Shown piece by piece: positions 27,640 to 36,426 of a stretch of DNA of 64,000 nucleotides. The notes beneath the pieces are model-generated. The model had not been told where the DNA came from, ran no database searches, and worked only from the letters and a program-made list of their open reading frames with translations. Numbering within the stretch: position 1 is the stretch's first letter; the number at the start of each line of letters is the position of its first letter. The position numbers and the translations under genes were made by a program. The DNA comes from JAJRXC01 sp047639555 (lineage in GTDB: Bacteria; Actinomycetota; Acidimicrobiia; Acidimicrobiales; Aldehydirespiratoraceae): the NCBI GenBank assembly GCA_047639555.1, contig JBLIOE010000005.1:78711-142710 (forward strand), read 5' to 3'.

Positions 27640-27842
27640 CCGAAGTCGTCGGGTTCTTCACTACCCCAGCCGGCAGTCCCCCGAGGCGTACCCTCGTTGA
27701 CGTCGAGTTGGTCGGCGATGTGGGCCATCGAGAGCTGCATGGCCCGACGGGCGTCTTCCTCGTCTTTGCGGCGCAGGCGCCAGACGCGGAGTTGGTTGAG
27801 CACGAAGGTAATGAGGCCGGCGAAGATCGCCGCGATCAGCAA
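27636..27842 (-). CDS. Small membrane protein, 68 aa
   Basis: One hydrophobic N-terminal helix (IAAIFAGLITFVLNQL) is followed by a basic, charged segment (RRKDEEDARRAMQ) and an acidic tail. This is the layout of small single-pass proteins. The start is a TTG at 27842 and is uncertain. The stop overlaps the HD gene end by 4 bases. Unrecognised. Confidence 0.5.
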   Translation of the reverse strand: MLIAAIFAGLITFVLNQLRVWRLRRKDEEDARRAMQLSMAHIADQLDVNEGTPRGTAGWGSEEPDDFG

Positions 27843-27844
27843 CG

Positions 27845-28078
27845 GTCGGGCCCGAGCGAGCGTCTTTGGCCATGATCTTGCTGGGCCGGTTTGTGCTCGG
27901 GCTCTTCGGCGAGAACTACTCGAACGCGGGCTGTGCCCTCCTGATCTCGCTCGTCATCAGCGCCGGGCTGGACGCCACCACCAACGTGTAGGTCGCCCGG
28001 TGGCGCGTGCTCGGGTGGATTTCCCACACGGCGATCGCTGATGTTGGTATGGCCGTAATTGCCTTTGTTTACACCTGA
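27845..28078 (+). pseudogene. Remnant of a polysaccharide flippase (Wzx/MATE-like)
   Basis: In one frame the sequence reads RFVLGLFGENYSNAGCAL, then SAGLDATTNV, a TAG stop at 27989-27991, then continues in frame as VARWRVLGWISHTAIADVGM and ends in a TGA at 28076-28078. The pieces look like the later helices of an oligosaccharide flippase, and they lie directly before two glycosyltransferase genes. The N-terminal three quarters are missing. The remaining bases to 28277 hold no gene that I can support. Confidence 0.5.
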
Positions 28079-28277
28079 GGGAAGGTGCCCACGATGGGCA
28101 TCGAGGCGGCAGGCTGGGGACGGATCATCTCCCAGAGGATCGGCACGTTCTACACATTCGCGGTCGAGGGTTGCCACGGGTGGCGCGGCGGGCGTTCCAC
28201 CCGAGCCGTCCAACCTTCGACCAACCTCCCCCTTTCATCGGAGGTCTCTCTGCCGACGGAGCAGCCATGGAGAACTC

Positions 28278-29603
28278 ATGAGAATCTTGACCCTGGCCGA
28301 GTTTTACCCTCCGGTGATCGGCGGGTTGGAGAAGCACGCCCAACGGCTCACGCACGAGTTGCGCCTCCAAGGACACGAGGTCGCGGTGGCGACCCTGTCG
28401 GTACCCGGCGAGCCCGACCATGGCAACGACGACGGCATCCCCGTGACCCGAATCGATGGATGGCGCAAGGCCCTCGACCGCTTCTACGAGGAAGGTGGAC
28501 GCGGCTTTCATCCGACTGCGCCGGACCCGGGTTTGCAGAAGAAGCTCGATGTGATCATCGAGGACTTCCAGCCCGACATTTTGCACGTCCATGGCTGGAT
28601 CCTCTACAGCGCATTGACGAAGCGACATAGCGACGAACACGCAGTCGTCTGCACGATGCACGACTTCGGCTTGGCGTGTCCGAAGCGCAACTACCTCCAC
28701 ATGGGGAAGTCGTTGTGTTCGGGCCCAGGAGCCGTGAAGTGCTACCGGTGCGCAATTCCGCATTACGGCCTGGTCAAGGGTGTTGGACTCACCACCGGGC
28801 TCAAGGTCTCGAGCCGAATGCATCGGCACGCGGATCGTTTCATCGCTGTGTCGTCGGCGGTTCGTAACGCCGTGGTGGATTCGGGCGCCAACCGTGACGT
28901 CCCCGTCGAAGTGATCCCGGACTTCTTTGATCCGGCTGGTGCCAGCGGCGCGATTGATGCCCCGCGGCCCGACTGTGTGCCCGCGACCGGCGACTATGTC
29001 CTCTTCGTGGGTGCGCTCAACGAGTTCAAGGGGGTGCACCTCCTCAACGACATCTGGAAGGAGCGCCGTCCGGCGGCACCACTCGTACTCCTCGGCAACC
29101 CCCAGGCCGACACGCCCGCCGAACGAGACCTTCCCGAAGGTGTCACCATGGTCCAGAACGTTCCTCACGCCGAGGTGATGGCGGCCTTTGCTAACTGCAC
29201 AATCGCCGTCTCTCCAAGCCTTGGGCCCGACGCATGCCCGACTGCGGTCCTCGAGGCAATGGCCCTGGGCAAGCCGGTCATCGGCACCGACATCGGTGGT
29301 ATCCCTGACCTGGTGCTTGACGGCAAGACCGGCATCATCGTGCCTCCCCGCGATCGCGACGCTTTCGGCGACGCGATCGATCAGCTTCTCGCGGCCCCGA
29401 GCCTTGCCGGCCAGTACGGCGCCGCCGGGCGAGACCACGCCACCGGCTTCACCGTGGAGGCCGTCGCCCGACGTCTTGATGGCGCCTTCGCCCGAGCGAT
29501 CGCCCGGCGCCGCAACAACGGCGCCGAACCGGCGACAACCCGTACTCCTCAGGCCGACGGCTCGGCGGCCGACAGGACAAACGACCCACTGACCGTGAGG
29601 TAG
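28278..29603 (+). CDS. Glycosyltransferase family 4 (GT-B)
   Basis: A 441-residue GT-B glycosyltransferase. The N-terminal domain starts MRILTLAEFYPPVIGGLEKH, as in the GT4 family; the C-terminal nucleotide-sugar domain carries FVGALNEFKGVHLL, PTAVLEAMALGKPVIGTDIGG and GIIVPPRD. A CPKRNYL ... CSGPGAVKCYRC segment (residues ~133-160) has several Cys that may bind zinc, as in a subgroup of these enzymes. GGAG precedes the ATG. It is paired with the GT2 gene and belongs to surface-polysaccharide synthesis. Confidence 0.9.
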   Translation: MRILTLAEFYPPVIGGLEKHAQRLTHELRLQGHEVAVATLSVPGEPDHGNDDGIPVTRIDGWRKALDRFYEEGGRGFHPTAPDPGLQKKLDVIIEDFQPDILHVHGWILYSALTKRHSDEHAVVCTMHDFGLACPKRNYLHMGKSLCSGPGAVKCYRCAIPHYGLVKGVGLTTGLKVSSRMHRHADRFIAVSSAVRNAVVDSGANRDVPVEVIPDFFDPAGASGAIDAPRPDCVPATGDYVLFVGALNEFKGVHLLNDIWKERRPAAPLVLLGNPQADTPAERDLPEGVTMVQNVPHAEVMAAFANCTIAVSPSLGPDACPTAVLEAMALGKPVIGTDIGGIPDLVLDGKTGIIVPPRDRDAFGDAIDQLLAAPSLAGQYGAAGRDHATGFTVEAVARRLDGAFARAIARRRNNGAEPATTRTPQADGSAADRTNDPLTVR

Positions 29604-29607
29604 CCAC

Positions 29608-30606
29608 ATGGCCGCAGTCGCAATACCCGTGCTCAAAGAGCAACCCGTCTACACGCCGACAACGATCTCCGTGATCGTGTGCGCGTACACCGATGAACGG
29701 TGGGACGACATTGTTTCCGGGATTGAGTCCCTTGAGGCTCAGACCCGACGGCCAAGCCAGATCGTGCTCGTCATCGATCACAATGACGAACTCCTCGAAC
29801 GCACCGCGGACTTCATGGCCGCCCGCGACAGCGGTATCCAGATCGACGTGGTGAGCAACACGCTCAGGCAGGGTCTGAGCGGCGCTCGCAACACCGGAGT
29901 GTCGTGGTGCGACGGCGACATTGTCGCCTTCCTCGACGACGATGCCCGCGCCAACGACGTCTACTGGATCGCCACGATGATGGAGGACTACGCCGACCCG
30001 CAGGTTGCCGGTGTCGGCGGCGGCGCCACGCCGAACTGGGACGGCTTCGAACCGCCGGCCTGGTTCCCGAAAGAGTTCGGCTGGGTGATCGGCTGTTCGT
30101 ACACCGGGCTCCCCACCGACGCCGAAGAGGTGCGCAACTTCATTGGTTGCAACATGTCGTTCCGTCGCGAAGTGTTCGACGAGATCGGTGGCTTTAACGA
30201 CGGGATCGGTCGCGTCGGCGAGAAGCCGATCGGCTGTGAAGAGACCGAGTACTGCATCCGACTGCGCCAGCGCTTCGGTGATGCTCGTCTCGTATTCGAT
30301 CCTGACCTCGACGTGTTTCGCCGAGTGACGCCCGACCAGCGCGAGTTCAAATACTTCCGACTGCGCTGCTGGAGCGAGGGTCTCTCAAAGGCCGTCGTCG
30401 CCCGTCGGGTTGGTGGCCAAGATAGCCGCGCCTCCGAGCGGACGTACACCACGAAGGTGTTGCCGCTTGGTGTCCTGCGCGGCATTGGCGATGGAATGCG
30501 TGGCCGTATCAGTGGCTTCCAACGAGCTGGCGCGATCGTGGTTGGTCTGCTTTGGACCGCCGCTGGCTACGCCCGCGGGCGGATCGCTCGCAGCACCACC
30601 GTGTGA
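29608..30606 (+). CDS. Glycosyltransferase family 2 (GT-A)
   Basis: A 332-residue GT-A glycosyltransferase. TTISVIVCAYTDERWDDI at the N-terminus is the nucleotide-binding strand; GARNTGVSWCDGDIVAFLDDDARAN contains the metal-binding DxD equivalent (DDD, split here across helix and strand); GCNMSFRREVFDEIGGF is the acceptor-side motif. It follows the GT4 gene after 4 bases, so they are co-translated. Donor and acceptor are unknown. Confidence 0.9.
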   Translation: MAAVAIPVLKEQPVYTPTTISVIVCAYTDERWDDIVSGIESLEAQTRRPSQIVLVIDHNDELLERTADFMAARDSGIQIDVVSNTLRQGLSGARNTGVSWCDGDIVAFLDDDARANDVYWIATMMEDYADPQVAGVGGGATPNWDGFEPPAWFPKEFGWVIGCSYTGLPTDAEEVRNFIGCNMSFRREVFDEIGGFNDGIGRVGEKPIGCEETEYCIRLRQRFGDARLVFDPDLDVFRRVTPDQREFKYFRLRCWSEGLSKAVVARRVGGQDSRASERTYTTKVLPLGVLRGIGDGMRGRISGFQRAGAIVVGLLWTAAGYARGRIARSTTV

Positions 30607-30670
30607 CCTGCCAGCAGCCACAGGCTTTCTCGTCGAGCCACCCGTCACGTTGCCGGCGCGGTCCCACGCC

Positions 30671-31003
30671 TCAGGGTTCTGGCCGCTCCTCGATCAGCAT
30701 TGCGTGTAGGAGTCGTGGTCCCTTGAGTTCGCCCGTCGGAAGGATCCGAGTCCCGTCGGATGTGGTGATCCGGATGAGCGGCTGGGTCGGCGACACCTCG
30801 CCGTAAGGAGCGCCCGCCTGGCGAACGTTGGGGGAGGGCTCGGGGGAACCGGGCCGCGTCGTGACAGATTCCGGACTGGCGAACATGGCCAGCAGCGCAA
30901 CGGAGGCGATGAGTAGAGCGACGGTGAGAACGACCACTCGGCCCTTCAGCGGCGCGGACGGATCAGCGGGGGGCTCAGCACCGAGTATTTCGATCGTCGT
31001 CAT
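30671..31003 (-). CDS. Small single-pass membrane protein, 110 aa
   Basis: Unrecognised. A 24-residue cytoplasmic N-terminus is followed by one transmembrane helix (VVVLTVALLIASVALLAMF) and a Ser/Pro-rich external segment, then a short domain with PLIRITTSDGTRILPTGE. No decay is visible, unlike the genes just downstream in coordinates. Confidence 0.5.
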   Translation of the reverse strand: MTTIEILGAEPPADPSAPLKGRVVVLTVALLIASVALLAMFASPESVTTRPGSPEPSPNVRQAGAPYGEVSPTQPLIRITTSDGTRILPTGELKGPRLLHAMLIEERPEP

Positions 31004-31063
31004 AACCTGCGAGACCGGCGAGGCGCGGCGACGCGCTACAGACGAGGCGGAATTTCTTTCCGG

Positions 31064-31369
31064 TCAACAGCGAATGGTGCTGTCGCTGACGAACACGGCG
31101 AGCGGAAAGTGGTCCTCGGAGTTGTGGACAACTGACATATCGATCTCGAACCGGGGCCGACAGGAGTCCTCCATCGCCCCGCCCGTGGTGCTACCAATAA
31201 GGCTCTCGCCCGACTTCGACGCAACGACGTTACCGGTGCACTCGGGTCCGTCCTTGATGGCGGAACGGACTTCGTACTCCTGTGTGCTCACCGTCTGGTT
31301 GTCGACGCGGAAGGTGACCGTCACATAGCGCGCTGGGTCGGCGGGAACACCGCGAGCGGTGAACTCCAT
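31064..31369 (-). CDS. Hypothetical 101-aa protein, or the severed end of the upstream gene
   Basis: Unrecognised; beta-rich, with ARYVTVTFRVDNQTVSTQEY and three Cys. It is in the same frame as the membrane protein that ends at 31376, separated only by one TGA. It may therefore be the extracellular domain of a protein now cut by a stop codon, or a separate gene starting at the ATG that follows. Confidence 0.4.
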   Translation of the reverse strand: MEFTARGVPADPARYVTVTFRVDNQTVSTQEYEVRSAIKDGPECTGNVVASKSGESLIGSTTGGAMEDSCRPRFEIDMSVVHNSEDHFPLAVFVSDSTIRC

Positions 31370-31389
31370 GTGCCCTCAAGGGCACATGG
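31366..31389. repeat. Perfect 11-bp inverted repeat centred on a TGA stop
   Basis: CCATGTGCCCT and AGGGCACATGG are separated by two bases. On the minus strand the TGA that ends one reading frame and precedes the next lies at the tip of the hairpin. There is no U-tract, so it is not a standard terminator. Confidence 0.7.
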
Positions 31390-31965
31390 CGTTGAAGTCG
31401 TCTGGCGCCTTGCGAGGGAAGACGGAGAGACTGGCCAACGCAATCAGCATCGAGAGCAGGACCGCGCCGAACGGGACAACAAGTTCGGCGAGCTGGAGCC
31501 GGCGACCGACCCGTGGCGCGCCCGACTCAAGATCGTTCGCGTTGGTGAGAGCCTCGTGTCGCTCGCGGCGCCACACGATCCCGGCACAGCCGGTACAGAG
31601 AACGAAGGTGCCGAGCGACACCACAGTGGCGGTGAGCCCAAAGCCGAGCACCGATGCCGTGAGCGCAACGAGGGGCAGGCGACGAGGGTCAGCGACGCAC
31701 TCAAGCCGGCTCGGCGGAATCCGCCGAAGTCCAGGTGTTTGCCGAAGATCACGCTCACAATCGCGTGGCCCGGGACGATCATGGACGACGGCCACCTGCC
31801 TCAACGCACCGAGTTGGGAGGGACGGAACCGCCGACAGCGAGGATCGTTCCGAGAACGAGGATCACGATCGCGGAGTTCAGCGTCAGAATTGTTCGGGCC
31901 CGCAGTGGGGGCGGGGCGCCCGGGTCAACGCCGGCGGCGGTGTCGCGTGAGATGTAGGTGGTCAC
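31376..31965 (-). pseudogene. Membrane-protein gene, broken by frameshifts
   Basis: Starting from a GTG at 31965 (overlapping the TGA of the upstream remnant), one frame gives RTILTLNSAIVILVLGTILA and stops at 31801. A second frame gives IVPGHAIVSVIFGKHLDFGG, and a third gives LPLVALTASVLGFGLTATVV plus LVVPFGAVLLSMLIALASL before the stop at 31376. High third-position GC moves from frame to frame near 31800 and 31685. At least two frameshifts are needed. It was probably a four-helix membrane protein of the polysaccharide region. Confidence 0.55.
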
Positions 31966-33581
31966 GACGCCTTCTTCCCGATGCCGGCATCGATGTTCCT
32001 TACCTGTCGAAAGGTCGTGTCGAACGCGGAGGAGTCGAGGCGATAGATGATCATCTCGTCGCTCCGGAGCGCGTAGTCGAGCTCGTCTCACTTCGTCAGC
32101 GAGCGATCGGATACCGGTTCTTCCCGTTCGGTTGCGGGCGGTTCCCGTTGATCGAGATAGAAGCCGGTCATGAGGACATCGTCCGCCTGGCGCTTGTCGA
32201 TCACGAGGAAGCGGAGATCCCCTTGTTCGGCGCGATCGAGCAGGTTCTCGCCCGGGGGCATCCTCGTCGATCACGAAGTCCCACAACGGGTAAGCGTCAT
32301 CGGGAATGCGGAGCAGCGCGTGGGCGCGATCGTGAAAGACGATCTGCGACGAACGGTCGCCTTCTGGTTCGTGCCCTGGGTATCAACGAGCCATTCGGCA
32401 AAATAGTGGATCTTGTTGGTGACCGAGCGGGCGTCGGATCCATAGACGAAACGTCCGGAGAATCGATACACCTCGTTCATGCCCGCGGCGAGGTTGCGCA
32501 CCATCAGGATCATGAACGCGGCGACCACCGCCCACATGCCGTGCACCCGCCGCGTTCGTTTCTCCCACAGGGAGATGAGCTGGATGCCGGTTGCCGCAAG
32601 CACGGCAAGGCCCGCGCGGGCGAACGACCAACTTCGGAGCGCGCCTTCTGCCCCCGTTTCGGACAACATCATTGGATAGGCCGCGAAGTACACGTTGGCG
32701 GCAAGTGTCATTGCGAGCGCGGCCGGCACAGGGGTGAGGGAGGACAGGATGATCCCGTGGAGCGCGATGGTTGAGCCGGCGAAGAGATCACGCTGCTCGC
32801 CCGCTTCCTCGCCTGCTCCGACGGCGTCGCCCGAGTCGCCGCAGATACCGAACGTCTCCGTCAGACCGCCCTCGACGTAGGGGAGAAGGTATTCCTTGGT
32901 GTTCGGTGCCTGGTTCAAGAACCACCATGTCACGAAGGCGAACGTGATGACGAAGACCAGCCCCTCACAAGAGTTCACGGAGAGTTCCTTGCGGCCTAGG
33001 GCCAAGAATCCGGACGCTGCTACGAACGAGCCGAGCACGATCAGGCTCGCGTAGCTCGACAAGTGATGGGCACCAGCGAGCGTGAATGCCGACGATCAAC
33101 CAGGCGGTGCGGACCCATGCAATAGGAGCGCTCATCTGGAGATGCACCCGCGCGACACAGGACCAGACACACAGCACGATCGCGAACGATTCGTGCGCAA
33201 AAATGGTGTTGAAGCCACAGAAGCCACAAGACAGCGCCGAGATGCCGATCATGGTGATGACGTGGAGCACCATCACGGTGAGGATCGCGGTGGTGTAGGT
33301 GTTGAGTCCAGTGAGGTGACGGATCGACGCGGCGCACGCGTGCATGACCGGAACTTTGGGAAATAGCTGAAGATGCCAACTGCGATCGGCAGGAGTGAGC
33401 GGTCGAGGTCACGTCTGTGCTGGCTGAGGAGCTTCCACCTAGCGGGGACGATGAAGGGGAAAATTCCCAGCCAAAACACGTGGTAGTGCGTCTGCTCGCC
33501 CTCAAGTGCTCGGCTCGCCATCAAGTGCGAATACGAGACGATCACCGATGCCAGCACCATGGAGACCCAGGTGAGTTGCAT
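31962..33581 (-). pseudogene. Large polytopic membrane-protein gene with multiple frameshifts and a stop
   Basis: An originally ~530-residue protein read in pieces: helices from MQLTWVSMVLASVIVSYSHL; a frame change near 33355; IRHLTGLNTYTTAILTVMV and further helices; a change near 33085; SSYASLIVLGSFVAASGFLA to about 32345; a change to FHDRAHALLRIPDDAYPLWD; another near 32262 to GDLRFLVIDKRQADDVLMTG; then an in-frame TGA (SLTK-stop-DELDYALRS) and an end at 31962. The long hydrophobic N-half and soluble C-half fit a membrane glycosyltransferase or polymerase, but I cannot name it. Confidence 0.6.
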
Positions 33582-33760
33582 CGATACGGGGGCGCGCTGC
33601 GGATCACTCGGTTCCAGGAGGAGCGGCGCTTGCCTCGCGGAGGATCGGAGGATCGGAGGATCGGCACGATTTATGAGGGGCGACAAACCATGGAAATCCA
33701 GCGGTTCTCGCCGCTTCTCCAATCGGCCGAAACTGACCGGTTGAGAGGGATCAGCGCCGC

Positions 33761-33766
33761 TATCCT
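33761..33766 (+). promoter_or_regulatory. -10 box (TATCCT) of asd, leaderless type
   Basis: TATCCT is followed by 7 bases and the ATG at 33774. The stretch 33582-33760 upstream holds no gene. Confidence 0.5.
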
Positions 33767-33773
33767 GATCGGC

Positions 33774-34802
33774 ATGCACGTAGGAATTGTTGGCGCCACC
33801 GGTCAGGTTGGCAGGGTCGTGTTGACCCTGCTGGCAGAACGCAACTTTCCGGTCGACACGCTGCGGTTGTTCGCTTCCGCCCGTTCGGCGGGCAAAACGA
33901 TCGAGTGGCAGGGCACCGACATCACGATTGAGGAAGCCGCCACTGCGGACTTCAGCGGTCTCGACATCGTGATCTTCTCCGCCGGCGCCACCACGTCTCG
34001 TGCGCTGGCGCCCGAGGTCGCCGCGGCTGGTGGCCTCGTGATCGACAACTCGTCGGCGTGGCGGATGGACCCAGATGTGCCGCTTGTGGTGCCCGAGGCC
34101 AACGCCGATGCCCTCCTCAACATCCCCAAGGGCATCATCGCCAATCCCAACTGCACCACCATGGCGGCGATCCCCGTCCTCAAGCCGTTGGCCGACGAAG
34201 CCGGGCTCGAAGCCCTGGTTATCTCGACATACCAAGCCGTCTCCGGTGCGGGCCTTTCCGGTGTCGACGAGCTCGATGAACAGCTCCAGATGGTCGGCGC
34301 CAACGGCCCCAGCCTCACCTTCGATGGCCGCGCCGTGCCGCTTGAAGCGGGCGCGAACTTTGCCGAACCGATCGCCTGCAATGTCATTCCGTTTGCTGGT
34401 GGCATCGTGGATGACGGTCTCCAAGAGACAAGCGAAGAGCAGAAGCTGCGCTTCGAAAGCCGCAAGATCCTTGGCCTGCCGGACCTTCAGGTCGCAGGCA
34501 CCTGTGTGCGAGTGCCGGTATTTACCGGCCACTCGCTTTCAATCAACGCCCGGTTCTCGCGGCCGCTGTCACCTGAACGGGCGGCCGAAGTCCTGGCCGA
34601 CGCCCCCGGTGTTTCGTTGACTGAGATCCCCACGCCGCTGAAGGCGGCCGGTGACGACGTGTCCCTTGTTGGTCGACTCCGCATCGACCCCACCGTCGAA
34701 AACGGCCTCATGCTCTTCGTCTCGGGCGACAACCTCCGCAAGGGTGCGGCCCTCAACACCATCCACATCGCCGAGTCCCTCCTCGCCCAAGGCCTCATCT
34801 AA
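33774..34802 (+). CDS. asd: Aspartate-semialdehyde dehydrogenase
   Basis: A 342-residue enzyme that reduces aspartyl phosphate to aspartate semialdehyde with NADPH, in lysine, threonine and methionine synthesis and, via diaminopimelate, peptidoglycan. The NADP-binding VGATGQVG is at residues 5-12, NSSAWRMDPDVPLVVPEAN follows at about 90, and the catalytic Cys127 lies in NPNCTTM. STYQAVSGAG is standard. lysC/ask is not adjacent. It is followed by a strong hairpin at 34805-34853. Confidence 0.95.
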   Translation: MHVGIVGATGQVGRVVLTLLAERNFPVDTLRLFASARSAGKTIEWQGTDITIEEAATADFSGLDIVIFSAGATTSRALAPEVAAAGGLVIDNSSAWRMDPDVPLVVPEANADALLNIPKGIIANPNCTTMAAIPVLKPLADEAGLEALVISTYQAVSGAGLSGVDELDEQLQMVGANGPSLTFDGRAVPLEAGANFAEPIACNVIPFAGGIVDDGLQETSEEQKLRFESRKILGLPDLQVAGTCVRVPVFTGHSLSINARFSRPLSPERAAEVLADAPGVSLTEIPTPLKAAGDDVSLVGRLRIDPTVENGLMLFVSGDNLRKGAALNTIHIAESLLAQGLI

Positions 34803-34804
34803 AC

Positions 34805-34853
34805 GTTCTGTGAACGGAAACCGGCGCATACCGCCGGTTTCCGTTCACAGAAC
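34805..34853. terminator. 22-bp perfect hairpin after asd, possible bidirectional terminator
   Basis: Arms 34805-34826 and 34832-34853 are perfect inverted repeats around the 5-base loop CATAC. The hairpin lies between the convergent genes asd and mazG-like. No U-tract follows. The outer nine bases, GTTCTGTGA, are shared with a second hairpin at 48208-48258. Confidence 0.7.
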
Positions 34854-34860
34854 ATGAGAA

Positions 34861-35112
34861 TTAGGGCGGGTTGGTGACGTAGCGCTGCATGGCGTCGTCG
34901 AGGGAGATGTCGAGCTGGTTGGCGAGGGATGCCACCCAGGCGAGGACATCGCCGAATTCGTGCAGCTGTTGCTCTCGGGTGCCTTTACGCACGGCTTGCG
35001 CGAGCTCTCCGAGCTCTTCGCACAGCCATGCGACGGTGGACGGCACACCGCGCTCGCGGTCTCTTGCTCCGTAGAGCTCGTCCATCAATCGTTGTACTTC
35101 GGCCAGATCCAT
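34861..35112 (-). CDS. MazG-like nucleotide pyrophosphohydrolase
   Basis: An 83-residue all-alpha NTP pyrophosphohydrolase. The metal-binding pattern is visible as EELGEL near residue 32, then EFGDVLAW near 52. The short length fits single-domain MazG-like proteins that remove aberrant (d)NTPs. A TAGGGT box 6 bases before the ATG at 35112 supports the start. Confidence 0.85.
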   Translation of the reverse strand: MDLAEVQRLMDELYGARDRERGVPSTVAWLCEELGELAQAVRKGTREQQLHEFGDVLAWVASLANQLDISLDDAMQRYVTNPP

Positions 35113-35118
35113 GGCCGG

Positions 35119-35124
35119 ACCCTA
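35119..35124 (-). promoter_or_regulatory. -10 box (TAGGGT) of the MazG-like gene
   Basis: TAGGGT on the minus strand, 6 bases before the ATG at 35112; it sits next to the end of the upstream MpaB gene. Confidence 0.4.
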
Positions 35125-36006
35125 TTGGGTGCGGCCTGCCTCCGCCGCGGCCGGATGTTCGCCCAGCGCCCAGCCGAGCGTCCGCATGAGAATCGTGGCG
35201 GCGGGCCGGATCGCAAACGGTTCGGCGAGCGGGGCCACCGGAAGTCGGAGCCGCCACCGAGCCCACGTGGGCAACATCGACGCGGCCGCGGCGAAGAGCA
35301 GGCCGTAGCTCGGGCGTGTCGCGAGCGGCAGCGGCGGCCACGCGAGAAACCGAATCGTCTCGCGCGCTTGTGCTCCGACATGGAATTCGGGCCGATAGGC
35401 GTCGAGCACCGCGTTGAGATCGTCCCGGCTTCGAGGAGCTCGGAGCACGCCGAGACCTTCGGCGATCACGGCCATCTCTTCGACGTAGAGGTCGGGGGTG
35501 GACGGGCGCAACGACGTGGCGCCATAGCGCTCGCGGGCCCGCAGGAAGCTGTCGACTTCGGTGCAATGCACGAACTGCAGCAGGTGCGGGTCGGTCGCCT
35601 CGTAGCGACGACCGTCGGGTGCAACACCCTGTACCCGTTCGTGCACCTTGCGGACGACTCGTATTGCTCGTTTGGCGTCGTCGGTGGTGCCGAAGGTGGT
35701 GGTGCCAACGAAACCACCGGTGCGGTGAAGTCGTCCGAGCGGATCGCTGCGGTAGTTGGAATGATCGGCAACACCCGCCATCGCGAGCGGATGCATCGTC
35801 TGCAGGAGTAGTGCCCGAATCCCGCCGATGATCATCGAGGCGTCGCCATGGACTTCCCATGTGGCGCTGCCGGGGCCGAAGAGACCCGGGTCCTTGTCGA
35901 ACGATGCGGCCCGTTCGGGCATCTGGTCGGTGCCCGACAACACGCGACGAATGCCGCGGCCGAACTGGGTTCGGAGTTCGTCAAAGGGTGTTGGGGCGGA
36001 GATCAC
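35122..36006 (-). CDS. MpaB/DUF2236-family oxygenase
   Basis: A 294-residue, heme b-type oxygenase-like protein of the family that includes MpaB' and latex-clearing protein. Signature parts are LLQTMHPLAMAGVADHS, the RTGGFVGTTTFG segment, and KVHERVQGVAPDG with a conserved His, followed by FVHCTEVDSFL. In actinobacteria the substrates are mostly unknown. A TAAGCT box ends 8 bases before the GTG at 36006. Confidence 0.85.
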   Translation of the reverse strand: MISAPTPFDELRTQFGRGIRRVLSGTDQMPERAASFDKDPGLFGPGSATWEVHGDASMIIGGIRALLLQTMHPLAMAGVADHSNYRSDPLGRLHRTGGFVGTTTFGTTDDAKRAIRVVRKVHERVQGVAPDGRRYEATDPHLLQFVHCTEVDSFLRARERYGATSLRPSTPDLYVEEMAVIAEGLGVLRAPRSRDDLNAVLDAYRPEFHVGAQARETIRFLAWPPLPLATRPSYGLLFAAAASMLPTWARWRLRLPVAPLAEPFAIRPAATILMRTLGWALGEHPAAAEAGRTQ

Positions 36007-36014
36007 GCAGTCTC

Positions 36015-36020
36015 AGCTTA
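36015..36020 (-). promoter_or_regulatory. -10 box (TAAGCT) of the MpaB gene
   Basis: TAAGCT on the minus strand, 8 bases before the GTG at 36006. The rest of 36021-36172 holds nothing I can identify. Confidence 0.4.
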
Positions 36021-36172
36021 GAAGCGTGACCCCCACTGGCCGAATCGGGCGGTTCAGCGGCGCCCCGGGGAGCATCAACACTGGGCGCCGTTCGTGTATT
36101 TGCACCGTACGAAATCCGAGCAGACGCGTCGAATGAATTTGATGCCCGATGGGTCGCGGCGGTGAGCGCGAG

Positions 36173-36379
36173 CTAGCGACTGGCGAAGAAGGGGCGGCGG
36201 AGCGGGGTGTCGCCGCGACCGGCGGTGACCGGTTCGCGCCGCGGATCCTCAAACACGCGGCAGTCACACCACATGCAGGCTTGGTTGCTGAAGCCGTGAC
36301 AGTGCGAACCCTCGTGGTGGCCACATGAACAGTGGCGTTCCGGCTCAAAGAGCGCATCGATGAACGAACTCACCCCCAC
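36173..36379 (-). CDS. Small Cys/His-rich protein
   Basis: A protein of about 68 residues with ERHCSCGHHEGSHCHG followed by QACMWCDCRVF: six Cys and four His within 33 residues, suggesting one or two metal (probably zinc) sites. The tail is basic and Arg/Pro-rich. The start is uncertain: the GTG at 36379 has GGGGG 7 bases upstream; a GTG at 36373 and a TTG at 36406 are alternatives. I do not recognise the family. Confidence 0.55.
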   Translation of the reverse strand: MGVSSFIDALFEPERHCSCGHHEGSHCHGFSNQACMWCDCRVFEDPRREPVTAGRGDTPLRRPFFASR

Positions 36380-36426
36380 CCATCGGCCCCCAAGTTGGGA
36401 AATCAAATAGGGCGCTATTTGGTGGG

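Noticed and set aside
27836..28213. A 125-residue minus-strand open frame across the flippase remnant
   Set aside because: Its composition (Arg, Asp, Pro and His rich, no hydrophobic core) is that of an antisense frame, and the plus strand holds a recognisable flippase fragment.
31376..31804. A single intact membrane-protein gene starting at 31804
   Set aside because: Third-position GC in its first 40 codons is poor while another frame there reads well, so the frame was entered by a frameshift near 31685.
32083..32085. In-frame TGA in the SLTK-stop-DELDY segment as a possible selenocysteine codon
   Set aside because: The same gene has at least four frameshifts, the neighbouring residues do not resemble a redox site, and no hairpin sits at SECIS distance downstream. 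Decay explains it better.
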